Origin: Robiginitomaculum_A sp036478535
Lineage (GTDB): Bacteria > Pseudomonadota > Alphaproteobacteria > Caulobacterales > Maricaulaceae
Length of the DNA: 64,000 nt
Assembly: GCA_965224735.1 (NCBI GenBank)
Contig: OZ245059.1
Coordinates: 2,170,001 to 2,234,000 of the forward strand
Reading direction: 5' to 3'
Part shown: positions 27,425 to 36,928 of the stretch, one piece after another
Numbering within the stretch: position 1 is the stretch's first letter
How the letters are laid out: each line of letters starts with the position of its first letter
Translations under genes and position numbers: made by a program
Notes under the pieces: generated by a model
Seen by the model: the letters and a program-made list of their open reading frames with translations, nothing else
Told to the model about the DNA's origin: nothing
Databases searched by the model: none

Positions 27425-28144
27425 TTATGACTCAATTATGGTAGAGATTGCATTTCCAATCACAACTTCTTCAAATCTACCCTTTTCCGTTATAGCAAAC
27501 ACAATAATCGGAATACCGTTTTCCCGCATTAAAGTAACAGCCGATGCGTCCATTACCCGTAAATCTTTATTGATTACATCCAAATATGAAAGCTTATCAT
27601 AACGCACTGCATCTGGAAATGCTACTGGATCTGCATCATACACCCCGTCTACTTTTGTCCCCTTCAAAAGAGCATCGCACCCCATTTCAGCAGCGCGGAG
27701 CGCAGCAGCTGTATCCGTAGTAAAAAAAGGATTGCCTGTTCCAGCAGCAAAAATAACAATGCGGCCTTTTTCCATATGCCGACTAGCGCGACGACGGATA
27801 TAAGGCTCACATACCGTTGTCATAGGGATCGCAGACAAAACCCGCGTCTCAAGGCCAATTCTCTCAAGAGCGCTTTGCATAGCAAGCGCGTTCATTACTG
27901 TGGCAAGCATGCCCATATAATCAGCTGTAGTGCGTTCAATCCCTGCGGCAGAAGCAGATAAACCCCTAAAGATATTACCGCCGCCAATCACCAAACCAAT
28001 TTCAAGCCCTTTAGCCTTGGCGCTCGCAACTTCTTTGGCTATACGTTCCGTCATAGAAACGTCAATCCCGAAGTCTTGATCTCCCATGAGGGCTTCGCCT
28101 GAGATTTTAAGCAAAACGCGTTTGTATTTTAGTGTACCCGCCAT
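27425..28144 (-). CDS. pyrH: uridylate kinase
   Basis: Phosphorylates UMP to UDP; amino-acid-kinase fold, hexameric. 239 residues from the ATG at 28144 (MAGTLKYKRVLLKISGEALMG), which matches the family N-terminus; an in-frame ATG 16 codons upstream adds an unrelated stretch. Further motifs: IGLVIGGGNIFRGLSASAAGIERTTADYMGMLATVMNALAM and FAAGTGNPFFTTDTAAALRAAEMGCDALLKGTKVDGVYDADP. It lies between tsf (146 bp upstream) and frr. Confidence 0.96.
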   Translation of the reverse strand: MAGTLKYKRVLLKISGEALMGDQDFGIDVSMTERIAKEVASAKAKGLEIGLVIGGGNIFRGLSASAAGIERTTADYMGMLATVMNALAMQSALERIGLETRVLSAIPMTTVCEPYIRRRASRHMEKGRIVIFAAGTGNPFFTTDTAAALRAAEMGCDALLKGTKVDGVYDADPVAFPDAVRYDKLSYLDVINKDLRVMDASAVTLMRENGIPIIVFAITEKGRFEEVVIGNAISTIIES

Positions 28145-28290
28145 AAAACCCCAGAAATTAACGCCACTCAGATCAAAACAAAAGCGACTCATTTGGCGGA
28201 ATATAACAGGGCTTTGCTTCCGCGTCTAAGACTATCCCATGTTGGGACTTGAAATTACAAGCAAAACTAGTCTTAGTTTATAAGAAAAAC

Positions 28291-29217
28291 CTAACCATTG
28301 CCTAGAGTCGCCGCAACTTCAGCAGCAAAATTTTCTTCTTTTTTCTCGATGCCTTCGCCAAGTGCCATACGCAAGAAACCCGTCATTTTAACATCACAGC
28401 CAAGCGTTTTAGCTTCGTCTTCAATAACTTTTGCAATGCTACGCTCACCATCCATAACAAAGATTTGATTCATAAGGACAGATTCTTTGAAAAATTTAGT
28501 AATACGGCCTTCAACCATTTTTTCAATAATCGCTTCAGGCTTACCAGAAACGCGCGCTTCATCAGACAAGAGCGTACGCTCACGTTCAACAGCTGCAGGA
28601 TCCATATCCTCAACAGTCAATGACAATGGTGCAGTCGCTGCAACATGCATAGCGATTTTTTTGCCAAGCGACTCTAGCACAGCTTTATCGCCGCTTGATT
28701 CGAGCGCCACCAAAACACCAATTTTACCAAGGCCTTCAGTAGTGGCATTGTGCATATACCCTGCGACAACGCCATCATATACACTGAGCATGGCGGTGCG
28801 GCGCAATGACATATTTTCGCCAATTGTAGCAATAAGCCCCGTAATAAATTCGGTAACCGTCTTACCTGATGCGGTTGGCGTAGTATTAAGCACATCAATA
28901 TCGCCATTTACGCCGATAGAAAGAGCCGCTATTTCGCGTACAGCAGATTGAAATTCTTCATTACGAGCAACAAAGTCAGTTTCTGAATTAAGCTCAATAA
29001 GCGCCGCTTTGGTTCCATCAACCGCAAGGCCAATAAGACCTTCGGAAGCAATTCTGCCAGCCTTTTTAGTCGCTTTTGCAATACCTTTAGTGCGAAGCCA
29101 ATCTGCAGCAGCTTGCAAATCCCCATCCGTTTCATTGAGGGCCTTTTTACAGTCCATCATGCCTGCTGATGTCATGTCACGTAGTTCTTTTACAAGCGCA
29201 GCTGTAATCGTAGCCAT
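28291..29217 (-). CDS. tsf: elongation factor Ts
   Basis: Nucleotide-exchange factor for EF-Tu. 308 residues from the ATG at 29217, preceded by a good GGAG site. The N-terminal UBA-like domain is ITAALVKELRDMTSAGMMDCKKALNETDGDLQAA, followed by LRTKGIAKATKKAGR and LIELNSETDFVARNEEF. An extension of 15 codons upstream is rejected on family N-terminus and ribosome site. It follows rpsB by 47 bp. Confidence 0.97.
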   Translation of the reverse strand: MATITAALVKELRDMTSAGMMDCKKALNETDGDLQAAADWLRTKGIAKATKKAGRIASEGLIGLAVDGTKAALIELNSETDFVARNEEFQSAVREIAALSIGVNGDIDVLNTTPTASGKTVTEFITGLIATIGENMSLRRTAMLSVYDGVVAGYMHNATTEGLGKIGVLVALESSGDKAVLESLGKKIAMHVAATAPLSLTVEDMDPAAVERERTLLSDEARVSGKPEAIIEKMVEGRITKFFKESVLMNQIFVMDGERSIAKVIEDEAKTLGCDVKMTGFLRMALGEGIEKKEENFAAEVAATLGNG

Positions 29218-29264
29218 TCTCGTCTCCATTTTTAAAGTTAAGGCCAAAACGCCTTGTTTCATAA

Positions 29265-30386
29265 TTATTTTGCAGCTGTGGCCGCTTTATCTTGATCGAT
29301 TTTTGCACGAGGCGGCTTGCCTGCAAGCAATTCTTTTGCTTGTTCAACCCACTCGCCACTAGCGATTTTACCTTTAAGGTCTAGCTTTTCATTCAGTCCT
29401 TCAGCAGCCTTCTCATCAAGGTCCGCGATTTGCTTGAACGTGTTGATGCCTACGGCCTCAAGTTTCTTTTGATATGTTGGGCCAATACCGTCGATCAAAG
29501 AGATATCGTCAGGTGTTTTTGGCGTTTCTTCTTTTTTTGTTTCAACTTTTGGAGTGGCAACTTTTTTTGCAGGTTTTTTCTCAACAACGATTTTTTCTTC
29601 TTTAGCTTCAGGCTTTGCAACTTTTGGAGCCTCAGGCACTATCGTTGTCTCTACAGGATGAGCAGCAGCGCCAATGTCAACGCCAGATGCAACAGCACTT
29701 TCAGTCATACCGTCGAGAATGGCATCAGCCATAAGATCGCAATAAAGCGATATTGCCCGCACTGCATCATCATTGCCTGGAATTGGCAAATCAGCATCAT
29801 TTAAATTACAATTTGTATCCAAAATCGCAATAACAGGAATGCCAAGTTTTCTGGCTTCTTTAATGGCAATCGCTTCTTTGTTTGTATCGATAACAAACAT
29901 TAAATCAGGAGTTTTGCCCATATCTTTGATACCGCCAAGAGCGCGGTCGAGTCTATCGCGCTCGCGAGTCATTTGAAGAAGTTCTTTCTTGGTAAGACCC
30001 GTTTCTTCTGTATTTTCGAGAATACCATCAAGCTCGCGCAAGCGTTTGATAGAATTTGAGATGGTTTTCCAGTTTGTAAGCATACCGCCAAGCCAGCGAT
30101 GGTTTACATAATACTGAGCACAGCGTGATGCTGATTCTTTAACAACGTCAGAAGCTTGACGTTTCGTGCCAACAAACAAAATACGGCCACCTTTAGAAGC
30201 AGTATCGCGTGCCTTAACCAATGCTTGATGCAATAGCGGAACAGTTTGTGATAGATCCATGATGTGGATGTTTGAACGTGCGCCAAAGATATATGGCGAC
30301 ATGAGCGGGTTCCACGCATGTGTTTGATGCCCAAAGTGAACGCCAGCCTCTAATAATTGACGCATAGAAAATTCAGGTAATGCCAT
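29265..30386 (-). CDS. rpsB: 30S ribosomal protein S2 with a C-terminal helix-hairpin-helix extension
   Basis: Small-subunit protein S2, needed to anchor bS1. From the ATG at 30386 (AGGAGA just upstream) it has 373 residues, well above the usual 240-260. The S2 core runs to about residue 245 (FSMRQLLEAGVHFGHQTHAWNP, VIDTNKEAIAIKEARKLGIPVIAILDTNCN, PIPGNDDAVRAISLYCDLMADAIL). A Lys/Glu/Pro/Val-rich linker (about 260-305) follows. A terminal domain starting ISLIDGIGPTYQKKLEAVGI resembles a helix-hairpin-helix / H3-like fold. Such tails occur on some alphaproteobacterial ribosomal proteins, notably L21. The long in-frame extension upstream is rejected. Confidence 0.95.
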   Translation of the reverse strand: MALPEFSMRQLLEAGVHFGHQTHAWNPLMSPYIFGARSNIHIMDLSQTVPLLHQALVKARDTASKGGRILFVGTKRQASDVVKESASRCAQYYVNHRWLGGMLTNWKTISNSIKRLRELDGILENTEETGLTKKELLQMTRERDRLDRALGGIKDMGKTPDLMFVIDTNKEAIAIKEARKLGIPVIAILDTNCNLNDADLPIPGNDDAVRAISLYCDLMADAILDGMTESAVASGVDIGAAAHPVETTIVPEAPKVAKPEAKEEKIVVEKKPAKKVATPKVETKKEETPKTPDDISLIDGIGPTYQKKLEAVGINTFKQIADLDEKAAEGLNEKLDLKGKIASGEWVEQAKELLAGKPPRAKIDQDKAATAAK

Positions 30387-30498
30387 TGGTTTTTCTCCTT
30401 TTCCCGGTTGACCAAAAGCGGGGTTGCGAAGGATTTCCTCCACCGGAATCGAATCGACATAACACATGACAACCGTAACCCGCTTGCGAATTTGGCGC

Positions 30499-30526
30499 TC
30501 TATACCAGATAGGCTGAATATTGCAA
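30499..30526 (-). promoter_or_regulatory. Possible rpsB-tsf promoter
   Basis: On the minus strand TTGCAA (30526-30521) and TATAGA (30504-30499) are spaced 16 bp apart, about 110 bp upstream of rpsB, in the gap after dnaE. The match to a housekeeping promoter is moderate, and the call rests on spacing and position. Confidence 0.3.
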
Positions 30527-30549
30527 GCCAAAAATTATACTCTTTACTG

Positions 30550-33500
30550 CTAATATTCGTTAATTTTTTCCACACCTGGCACGGCCTTTAAGGCTGCCTG
30601 AAAAGTATCTTCGAGAGAATAGCGCCCTGAGAGTTTGAGCACGATTTCTTTATTTTGCTCTACAGGTACAAATATGTTCACCTTGCCCTTGGTTTTAGCC
30701 GGAGCAGTTTCCAAACCTGCTATGCATTTTTTCAATGCTTCTAGGCACCGTGCATTACGCAAATAAATGTTTAAGCCAGTGGCGCCGCGCTGTATTGGTT
30801 CATCGCCAAGCTCACAACGTCCGCTTACAGATAACGGTTTTATAGAATTTACCGTCATACGCAATTCACCGTCCCGACTGTCAAGTTTGATCTGTAACTC
30901 AAGCAATGTCCCTGCCTGCAGGAGTTCGCGGCTCGCGACCAATATATCCTCGCCAACAAAAGTTTCAAATTCACCCGTCGGGTCGGATAAGCTTACATAG
31001 GCAAAACGTTTGCTCGTGCGTTGAGAAATACGCTCTTGCCGTTTATGGAGAACGCCTGCCATACGCACAACCCGCGTGCCGCGATTATAGACGGTTTGCG
31101 CTGCATCAAACATAGTTATATTGCGCTTAGCAAAACTTTCTACATATTCTTGAAGCGGGTGTCCACTCAGGTAAAAACCCGCTGCCTTTAGCTCATTATC
31201 CAGTTTCTTAATGAGAACCCAATCTTTTACCATCGGTAGTTCAGGTTCTGTCATTGCACTTGTCTCCTCGCCAAACAAATTGACCTGCGTTGAATTTCGT
31301 TCTTGCGCAGCGCGTACACCGATGGATTGCAAAACACCCGCTGAAGCAAATGCTATCGCTCTATTGGGTTCAAGACAATCAAAGCCCCCGCACCGAGCCA
31401 GGTTTTCATAGGCGCGTTTATTGATAATGCGCGCATCAACGCGGCGGGCAAAATCAAACATATCTTTGAACGCTCCGCCCTGCTCTCGCACATTGGTCAA
31501 ATGGCGCATCGCTTCAAGACCAACATTTTTAATCGCGCCAAGGGCATAAAAAACCTTGCCATCTGCCACTTCAAAATCGGCGCTACTTTGGTTTACGCAC
31601 GGCGTTACCACTTTGATGTTCATCCGTTTAGCTTCTTGGTGAAACACCGAAAGTTTTTCAACATTGTTGATATCAAGGCTCATACATGCTGCCATGAATT
31701 CTACAGGATGATGGGCCTTCAAATAAGCCGTGCGGAAGGAAATCGTAGCGTATGCTGCAGCGTGAGATTTGTTAAATCCGTATCCAGCAAATTTGTTTAC
31801 AAGCTCAAATATTTGACTCGCAAGGATTTCTTTAACGCCGTTTTTAGCCGCCCCATCAATAAAGATAAACTTCTGATGCGCCATTTCATCTTTATCTTTT
31901 TTACCCATTGCTCGGCGGAGGATATCCGCATCACCTAGGGAATAGCCCGACAGAACTTGCGCAATTTGCATCACCTGTTCTTGATAGATAATGATGCCAT
32001 ATGTTTCCTTTAATATCTCTTCAAGGCTGGGGTGAGGATAGGTAATTTCCTCGCGGCCATATTTACGGTCAATGTAACTATCAATATTTTTCATCGGCCC
32101 TGGACGATAAAGAGAGATAAGCGCGGTCAATTCTTCAATAGAATCGGGAGCCATTTTGCGCAATGTATCGCGCATGCCTGTACTCTCCAGTTGGAACACG
32201 CCTTGAGAAAACCCCTTCCCGATATCAATATAGGATTGTTTATCTGTGACTGGTACAGCCTCCATATCCAGATCAATGCCGCTCTTTTTTAGATATTTAA
32301 GCACCCGGTCAATAACGGTTAATGTCTTTAAACCCAAAAAGTCAAACTTTACTAAGCCTGCTTTTTCCACCCATTTCATAGTGAACTGCGTCGCGGGCAC
32401 ATCAGAGCGCGGGTCAAGGTAAAGCGGCACAAGCTCAGTTAATGGTCTATCCCCGATAACAACACCCGCTGCATGGGTTGACGCGTTTCGGTAAAGCCCT
32501 TCAAGTTGTAACGCCTTGTTTAATAGTTCGGCAACTGCAGGTTCTTGGTCGCGTTCTCTTTGCAGGGCTGGCTCTATTTTTATGGCTTCAGACAAGGTTA
32601 CAGGGTTGGCAGGGTTAGAGGGCACCAATTTCGCTAACCTGTCGACTTGCCCGAGCGGCATTTGCAAAACACGGCCCACATCGCGGACAACAGCGCGAGC
32701 CTGAAGCGTCCCAAAGGTGATGATATGCGCAACCTGATCTTCTCCATATTTTTCTTGCACATACCGAATAACTTCGCCGCGCCGCTCTTGGCAAAAGTCA
32801 ATATCAAAATCGGGCATAGATACCCGTTCTGGGTTTAAAAAACGCTCAAACAGTAAGCCATACCGCAATGGATCCAGACCCGTAATCGTTAAGGCCCACG
32901 CTACGACAGAGCCCGCGCCAGAACCTCGCCCTGGCCCAACAGGAATACCCTGCGCATTGGCCCATTTGATAAAATCTGCAACGATAAGAAAATATCCTGG
33001 AAAACCCATTTGCTTAATAACGCCTAGCTCAAAGTCAAGCCGTTCAAAATATGCTTCGCGCGGTGCTACAAGTTCAATCTTGGAGAGGAGTTCAACAAGC
33101 CCAGCCTTTGCTTGATCCGCGAGTATATCCGCTTCAGACTGACTGCCATCACCAAAATTTGGCAATATAGGTGCCCGTTTTGGGCTTCTAAAAGAACAAC
33201 GTTTCGCAATATCAACAGTATTTTCAATAGCTTCAGGTAAATCACTGAACAACAGTGTCATCTCTTCTGGTGTTTTTAAATATTGTTCTTTGGAAACATG
33301 GCGGCGGTCTGTTTCTAAGACATAAGAGCCTTCTGCAATCGCGAGCAAAGCGTCGTGCGCCGTATGCATATCCTTATCGAGAAAATATGGCTCATTCGTC
33401 GCCACGATTGGCAATTTTAAATCATAAGCAAAGTCAAGTAAAATAGGTTCTGCTAAGGTTTCGTGCGGAAGGTCATGGCGCTGTATTTCTATATATAATT

Positions 33501-34026
33501 TGTCTTCAAACCATTCTGCTAATAATTCTATGGTATCTTTGGCTTGTACAACCTGCCCCGCACAAATGAGGCGGTTGGTAAAGCCTGCTCCGCCGCCCGT
33601 TAGCGCAATTAGGTCTTCGCTATATTTCTTCAGTGTCGAGACCTTAATATGGGGTAGATCGGTAGGCTCTACGTCTAAAAACGCCAAACTCGATAATTTC
33701 ATCAGGTTTTTATAACCAAGCTCCGATTGTGCCAGCAAAACTATAGTGCCTGCAAATTCACGGCTTCCGTGCGCGCTAAAGCGATCATCACCCGTTTCTA
33801 AATCAACCATTAGCGTACAGCCTACAATCGGTTGCACGCCTACTGCGCACATTTTCTCCGAAAATTCGAGCGCGGCGCATAAATTCGTAGTATCCGTAAG
33901 GCCAACTGCAGGCATACGCCATTCTCTTAGACGCTTTGCAAGCTCGTCAATTTTTGTCGCCCCCTCCAAAATAGAATAAGGCGAGCGGCACCGCAACGGA
34001 ACATAGTTTGATACCTTGCGTGCCAT
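30550..34026 (-). CDS. dnaE: DNA polymerase III alpha subunit (replicative)
   Basis: Catalytic subunit of the replicative polymerase. 1158 residues. The N-terminal PHP domain opens YVPLRCRSPYSILEGATKIDELAKR. The palm has VGPGRGSGAGSVVAWALTITGLDPLRYGLLFERFLNPERVSMPDFDIDF, containing the catalytic PDFDIDF aspartates. Next come AAGVVIGDRPL, the finger region GVFQLESTGMRDTLRKM, the HhH/tau-binding part and an OB domain (about 990-1070, TRVVRMAGVLHKRQERIS). Length and motifs fit the main DnaE rather than the shorter error-prone DnaE2. There is no SOS box upstream. Confidence 0.97.
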   Translation of the reverse strand: MARKVSNYVPLRCRSPYSILEGATKIDELAKRLREWRMPAVGLTDTTNLCAALEFSEKMCAVGVQPIVGCTLMVDLETGDDRFSAHGSREFAGTIVLLAQSELGYKNLMKLSSLAFLDVEPTDLPHIKVSTLKKYSEDLIALTGGGAGFTNRLICAGQVVQAKDTIELLAEWFEDKLYIEIQRHDLPHETLAEPILLDFAYDLKLPIVATNEPYFLDKDMHTAHDALLAIAEGSYVLETDRRHVSKEQYLKTPEEMTLLFSDLPEAIENTVDIAKRCSFRSPKRAPILPNFGDGSQSEADILADQAKAGLVELLSKIELVAPREAYFERLDFELGVIKQMGFPGYFLIVADFIKWANAQGIPVGPGRGSGAGSVVAWALTITGLDPLRYGLLFERFLNPERVSMPDFDIDFCQERRGEVIRYVQEKYGEDQVAHIITFGTLQARAVVRDVGRVLQMPLGQVDRLAKLVPSNPANPVTLSEAIKIEPALQRERDQEPAVAELLNKALQLEGLYRNASTHAAGVVIGDRPLTELVPLYLDPRSDVPATQFTMKWVEKAGLVKFDFLGLKTLTVIDRVLKYLKKSGIDLDMEAVPVTDKQSYIDIGKGFSQGVFQLESTGMRDTLRKMAPDSIEELTALISLYRPGPMKNIDSYIDRKYGREEITYPHPSLEEILKETYGIIIYQEQVMQIAQVLSGYSLGDADILRRAMGKKDKDEMAHQKFIFIDGAAKNGVKEILASQIFELVNKFAGYGFNKSHAAAYATISFRTAYLKAHHPVEFMAACMSLDINNVEKLSVFHQEAKRMNIKVVTPCVNQSSADFEVADGKVFYALGAIKNVGLEAMRHLTNVREQGGAFKDMFDFARRVDARIINKRAYENLARCGGFDCLEPNRAIAFASAGVLQSIGVRAAQERNSTQVNLFGEETSAMTEPELPMVKDWVLIKKLDNELKAAGFYLSGHPLQEYVESFAKRNITMFDAAQTVYNRGTRVVRMAGVLHKRQERISQRTSKRFAYVSLSDPTGEFETFVGEDILVASRELLQAGTLLELQIKLDSRDGELRMTVNSIKPLSVSGRCELGDEPIQRGATGLNIYLRNARCLEALKKCIAGLETAPAKTKGKVNIFVPVEQNKEIVLKLSGRYSLEDTFQAALKAVPGVEKINEY

Positions 34027-34405
34027 AGCGTAAAACCTTTACTAAAAACGATGGAATCATTATCCCCCGAGAATAACCATTTATAAAGTCATAACGATCA
34101 TAAAACTACCCAATACCACGCCGCTTTGGGGTAAAACGCGTTTTCTACATTACTAACCCGCATAAATATTGCCCTTATTAAGAAGGAGTGCAACGCCAAT
34201 TGGGACGTTCTAATATGGGGCATATGAGTTGTTCTTAGCGCCCAAAACTCTCTTATACAGTGCTGTCTTATACAGAACTCTCTTATTATAGTGCTGTCTT
34301 AAAGATCGTCCGTGATTTTGGGTTTCATACTTCCCTTTGTTTCGCCAGACTATTCACCCTATTTTGTTGTACGCTAAGGCACAAGCAAAGTTTTGATAAA
34401 ACGAC
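34027..34405. other. Gene-free stretch between dnaE and hom
   Basis: 379 bp without a convincing gene. It presumably carries the dnaE promoter. The only structure noted is a pair of near-identical direct repeats described separately. Confidence 0.5.
34248..34301. repeat. Imperfect 23/24-bp direct repeat, two copies
   Basis: Copies at 34248-34270 and 34278-34301 both begin CTCTCTTAT and end AGTGCTGTCTTA, differing by a small change in the middle and separated by 7 bp (TACAGAA). They are non-coding and may be a decayed tandem duplication or a binding-site array. Confidence 0.75.
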
Positions 34406-35434
34406 TTACTGGCAAGCAAAAATTAAATCCGCCAACAAGCCATAAGCGGTTTCAGACAGGCCCGCGCCGTTGCCTGACACCGTAACATCGCCAAGCTCTG
34501 CCGTAGTTACGCATAGAGCGTTAGACGCACCGCTAATACCGTATAGCGGGTCAGTATTTGACAGTAACTCTGCCTCTACTTTGGCTTCATACTGCCCATC
34601 ATCGCATAGTATACCGCTGCCAATTAACTTCCAACGTTTGCCTTCTTTAGTAGCGTTTTCGACCATATTTTTAGTAATGCGTGATATCCCAGAGCGAGCA
34701 ATGTTGTTTGGACCAATGCGCTGTTCAAACAGAGCGCTTGAGAGGATGATAACTTTCATCATCACGTCAAAGCCTTCAACATCCGCCGTTGGATCCGCTT
34801 CGGCGAACCCTTTTTCCTGTGCGTCTTTAAGAGCGATCGCATACTCCGTACCTTGCTCCATTTGGCCCAAAATATAATTAGATGTGCCGTTCAAGATGCC
34901 GCGAAATTTTATAAAATCAGCGCCTGGCAGTGTACGTTTGATAAGACTGATAACGGGCGTTCCTGCCATCACAGATGCTTCATAGCCAAAGGCGTGTTCT
35001 TTGTGGGGGCTGGCTTTTAGGATCTCTTCCATGCCAAAAGCGGTTGGGCCTTTATTGGCTGTGATAATTTTCATGCCATTGCCAGCAGCCCTATTACAAT
35101 AGGAACGAGCTGGCTCTCCGTCTGTTGGATTGGTATAACTAAGCTCTATGAAAATATCTGCACCGCTTTCATCAATCAACTTGTCATTGTCTGAGAGCGC
35201 CTGACCGCCTGGAATGTCTTTTAGACAGGCCTTGCCGCGAACCGTTGACAAGAGGGCTTTTGTATTTAGACCATCAGGAGCAAAGGCCGCGCCTTGGCTA
35301 TTTGTAGAAATAGCTACAATTTTTGTGTCAAACCCATGCGTTTTTTGCAGAGTCTCACGCTTATCTTCAAGCATTTGCACAAAAGCCCGCGCAACGCCGC
35401 CAAAGCCTAAAAATGCAAGTTTAACCGTTTTCAT
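34406..35434 (-). CDS. hom: homoserine dehydrogenase
   Basis: Reduces aspartate semialdehyde to homoserine with NAD(P)H. 342 residues, lacking the C-terminal ACT domain of the ~430-residue forms, so allosteric threonine control through ACT is absent. It has the Rossmann start VKLAFLGFGGVARAFVQML, DIFIELSYTNPTDGEPA, IITANKGPTAFG and the substrate region FRGILNGTSNYILGQMEQGTEY with EADPTADVEGFDVMMKVIILS. It is divergent from thrC with 143 bp between, linking two threonine-pathway genes. Confidence 0.93.
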   Translation of the reverse strand: MKTVKLAFLGFGGVARAFVQMLEDKRETLQKTHGFDTKIVAISTNSQGAAFAPDGLNTKALLSTVRGKACLKDIPGGQALSDNDKLIDESGADIFIELSYTNPTDGEPARSYCNRAAGNGMKIITANKGPTAFGMEEILKASPHKEHAFGYEASVMAGTPVISLIKRTLPGADFIKFRGILNGTSNYILGQMEQGTEYAIALKDAQEKGFAEADPTADVEGFDVMMKVIILSSALFEQRIGPNNIARSGISRITKNMVENATKEGKRWKLIGSGILCDDGQYEAKVEAELLSNTDPLYGISGASNALCVTTAELGDVTVSGNGAGLSETAYGLLADLIFACQ

Positions 35435-35577
35435 AAATGTCCTATTCCTTTGTATAGTATTTGTTAGAAAAACTCCTATAGTTTTACAAGCAACATTTGG
35501 CTAAAAATCAATAGAAAATAGATTGAAATACTTGGCCGTGCGGCCTAATGCTATCAAGGAAGTAAAGTGAGCCTGCC

Positions 35578-36927
35578 ATGATTTATCATTCTTTGAAAAA
35601 CTCTGAGCAAAAAGCGAGCTTCAGCACGGCGTTACTTTCAAGCCTTGCGCCAGATGGCGGTCTTTATATGCCTGATAATCTGCCGTGGTTTAGTGAAGCC
35701 AGGCTTGCGCAATTAGGCGCGCTGCCTTTTCACGCGTGCGCTGCCAAACTTGCCCGTTATTTCGTTGATGATCGCTTTAGCGAAGAAACCATCACTGATA
35801 TTTGCGAAAATGCTTATGATTTTGCACTGCCTATTCGCACACTCGGCGGAACGGTACTCGACGCGGCGACGCCCGAACCTAATGATGAGTATATTCTAGA
35901 ACTTTTCCACGGCCCAACCTTAGCGTTTAAAGATTTCGCGGCGCGCTTTATGGGCCGAACAGCGTCGCATCTGCTGAGTAGTTCTGGGCAAAGCCGCACT
36001 ATATTGGTGGCAACGTCTGGCGATACGGGCGGAGCCATTGGCCATGCCTTCCTGGGCCAAGAAGGCATTAATGTTTATATCCTGTTTCCAAATGGGGGCG
36101 TAAGCGCCGTTCAAGAGCATCAACTCACGGCAATGGGCGGCAGTTCAAATGTCAAAGCCATCGGCATTGATGGCAGCTTTGATAATTGCCAAGCGCTTGT
36201 TAAACAGGCCTTTGCAGATAAAGAGATGAGTGAGAAATTTTCTCTTATGTCCGCAAACTCCATTAATGTTGGGCGGGTTATTCCGCAAAGTTTTTACTAT
36301 TTTTGGACAAGCTTACAAGCTAAAGCCGCTCACCCTAAAAGGCCTTTGGTCTATAGTATTCCTTCTGGCAATTTAGGCAATCTAACGGGCGGGCTTATCG
36401 CCAAAAAAATGGGTGCGCCGATTGATAAATTTGTTGTTGGTAATAATGCCAATGATCCGTTTGTCGATTATATAAAATCGGGGAAATATACACCAAGAGA
36501 GAGTGTGGCAACGCTCTCAAACGCTATGGATATAGGCAAGCCAAATAATTTTTTACGTATTTTAGCGCTGTTTGATAATGACCATAGTGCAATATCTGAT
36601 ATCTGTTTTGGCGCGAGCTTCAGTGATGAAGATACAGAGCGTCATATACGCCGCCTTTATATGGAAACTGGTTACCTTATGTGCCCGCATACTGCTATAG
36701 GCCATATGGCAATGCGTGAATTTACCAAGCAAGCTGTGAAAAAATACACAAAAATTACTATTTCGACAGCCCATCCAGCTAAATTCATGGGCGATGTTGA
36801 GAGGATTGTGCGCGAAGATATTCCTATGCCAAAACTTTTGCAAAAATATATTGATGCGCCCTCTTCAAAGCACATTATGGAGCCAAATTTACAGGCTCTT
36901 TCAACATATATCGAAGAGACATCTTAA
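35578..36927 (+). CDS. thrC: threonine synthase
   Basis: PLP enzyme converting O-phosphohomoserine to threonine. 449 residues of the bacterial/fungal class. The N-terminal domain is FSTALLSSLAPDGGLYMPDNLP; the PLP lysine is in ELFHGPTLAFKDFAARFMGR; the phosphate-binding loop is LVATSGDTGGAIGHAF and GNLGNLTGGLIAKKMGAP. It lies beside the divergent hom, and the next gene starts one base after its stop, suggesting one transcript. Confidence 0.96.
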   Translation: MIYHSLKNSEQKASFSTALLSSLAPDGGLYMPDNLPWFSEARLAQLGALPFHACAAKLARYFVDDRFSEETITDICENAYDFALPIRTLGGTVLDAATPEPNDEYILELFHGPTLAFKDFAARFMGRTASHLLSSSGQSRTILVATSGDTGGAIGHAFLGQEGINVYILFPNGGVSAVQEHQLTAMGGSSNVKAIGIDGSFDNCQALVKQAFADKEMSEKFSLMSANSINVGRVIPQSFYYFWTSLQAKAAHPKRPLVYSIPSGNLGNLTGGLIAKKMGAPIDKFVVGNNANDPFVDYIKSGKYTPRESVATLSNAMDIGKPNNFLRILALFDNDHSAISDICFGASFSDEDTERHIRRLYMETGYLMCPHTAIGHMAMREFTKQAVKKYTKITISTAHPAKFMGDVERIVREDIPMPKLLQKYIDAPSSKHIMEPNLQALSTYIEETS

Positions 36928-36928
36928 A

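Noticed and set aside
30387..30575. 63-codon N-terminal extension of rpsB
   Set aside because: It has no S2 similarity, overlaps the end of dnaE, and the AGGAGA site fixes the start at 30386.
30550..34026. Error-prone DnaE2 polymerase
   Set aside because: Length and motifs fit replicative DnaE, there is no SOS box upstream and no imuA/imuB next to it.
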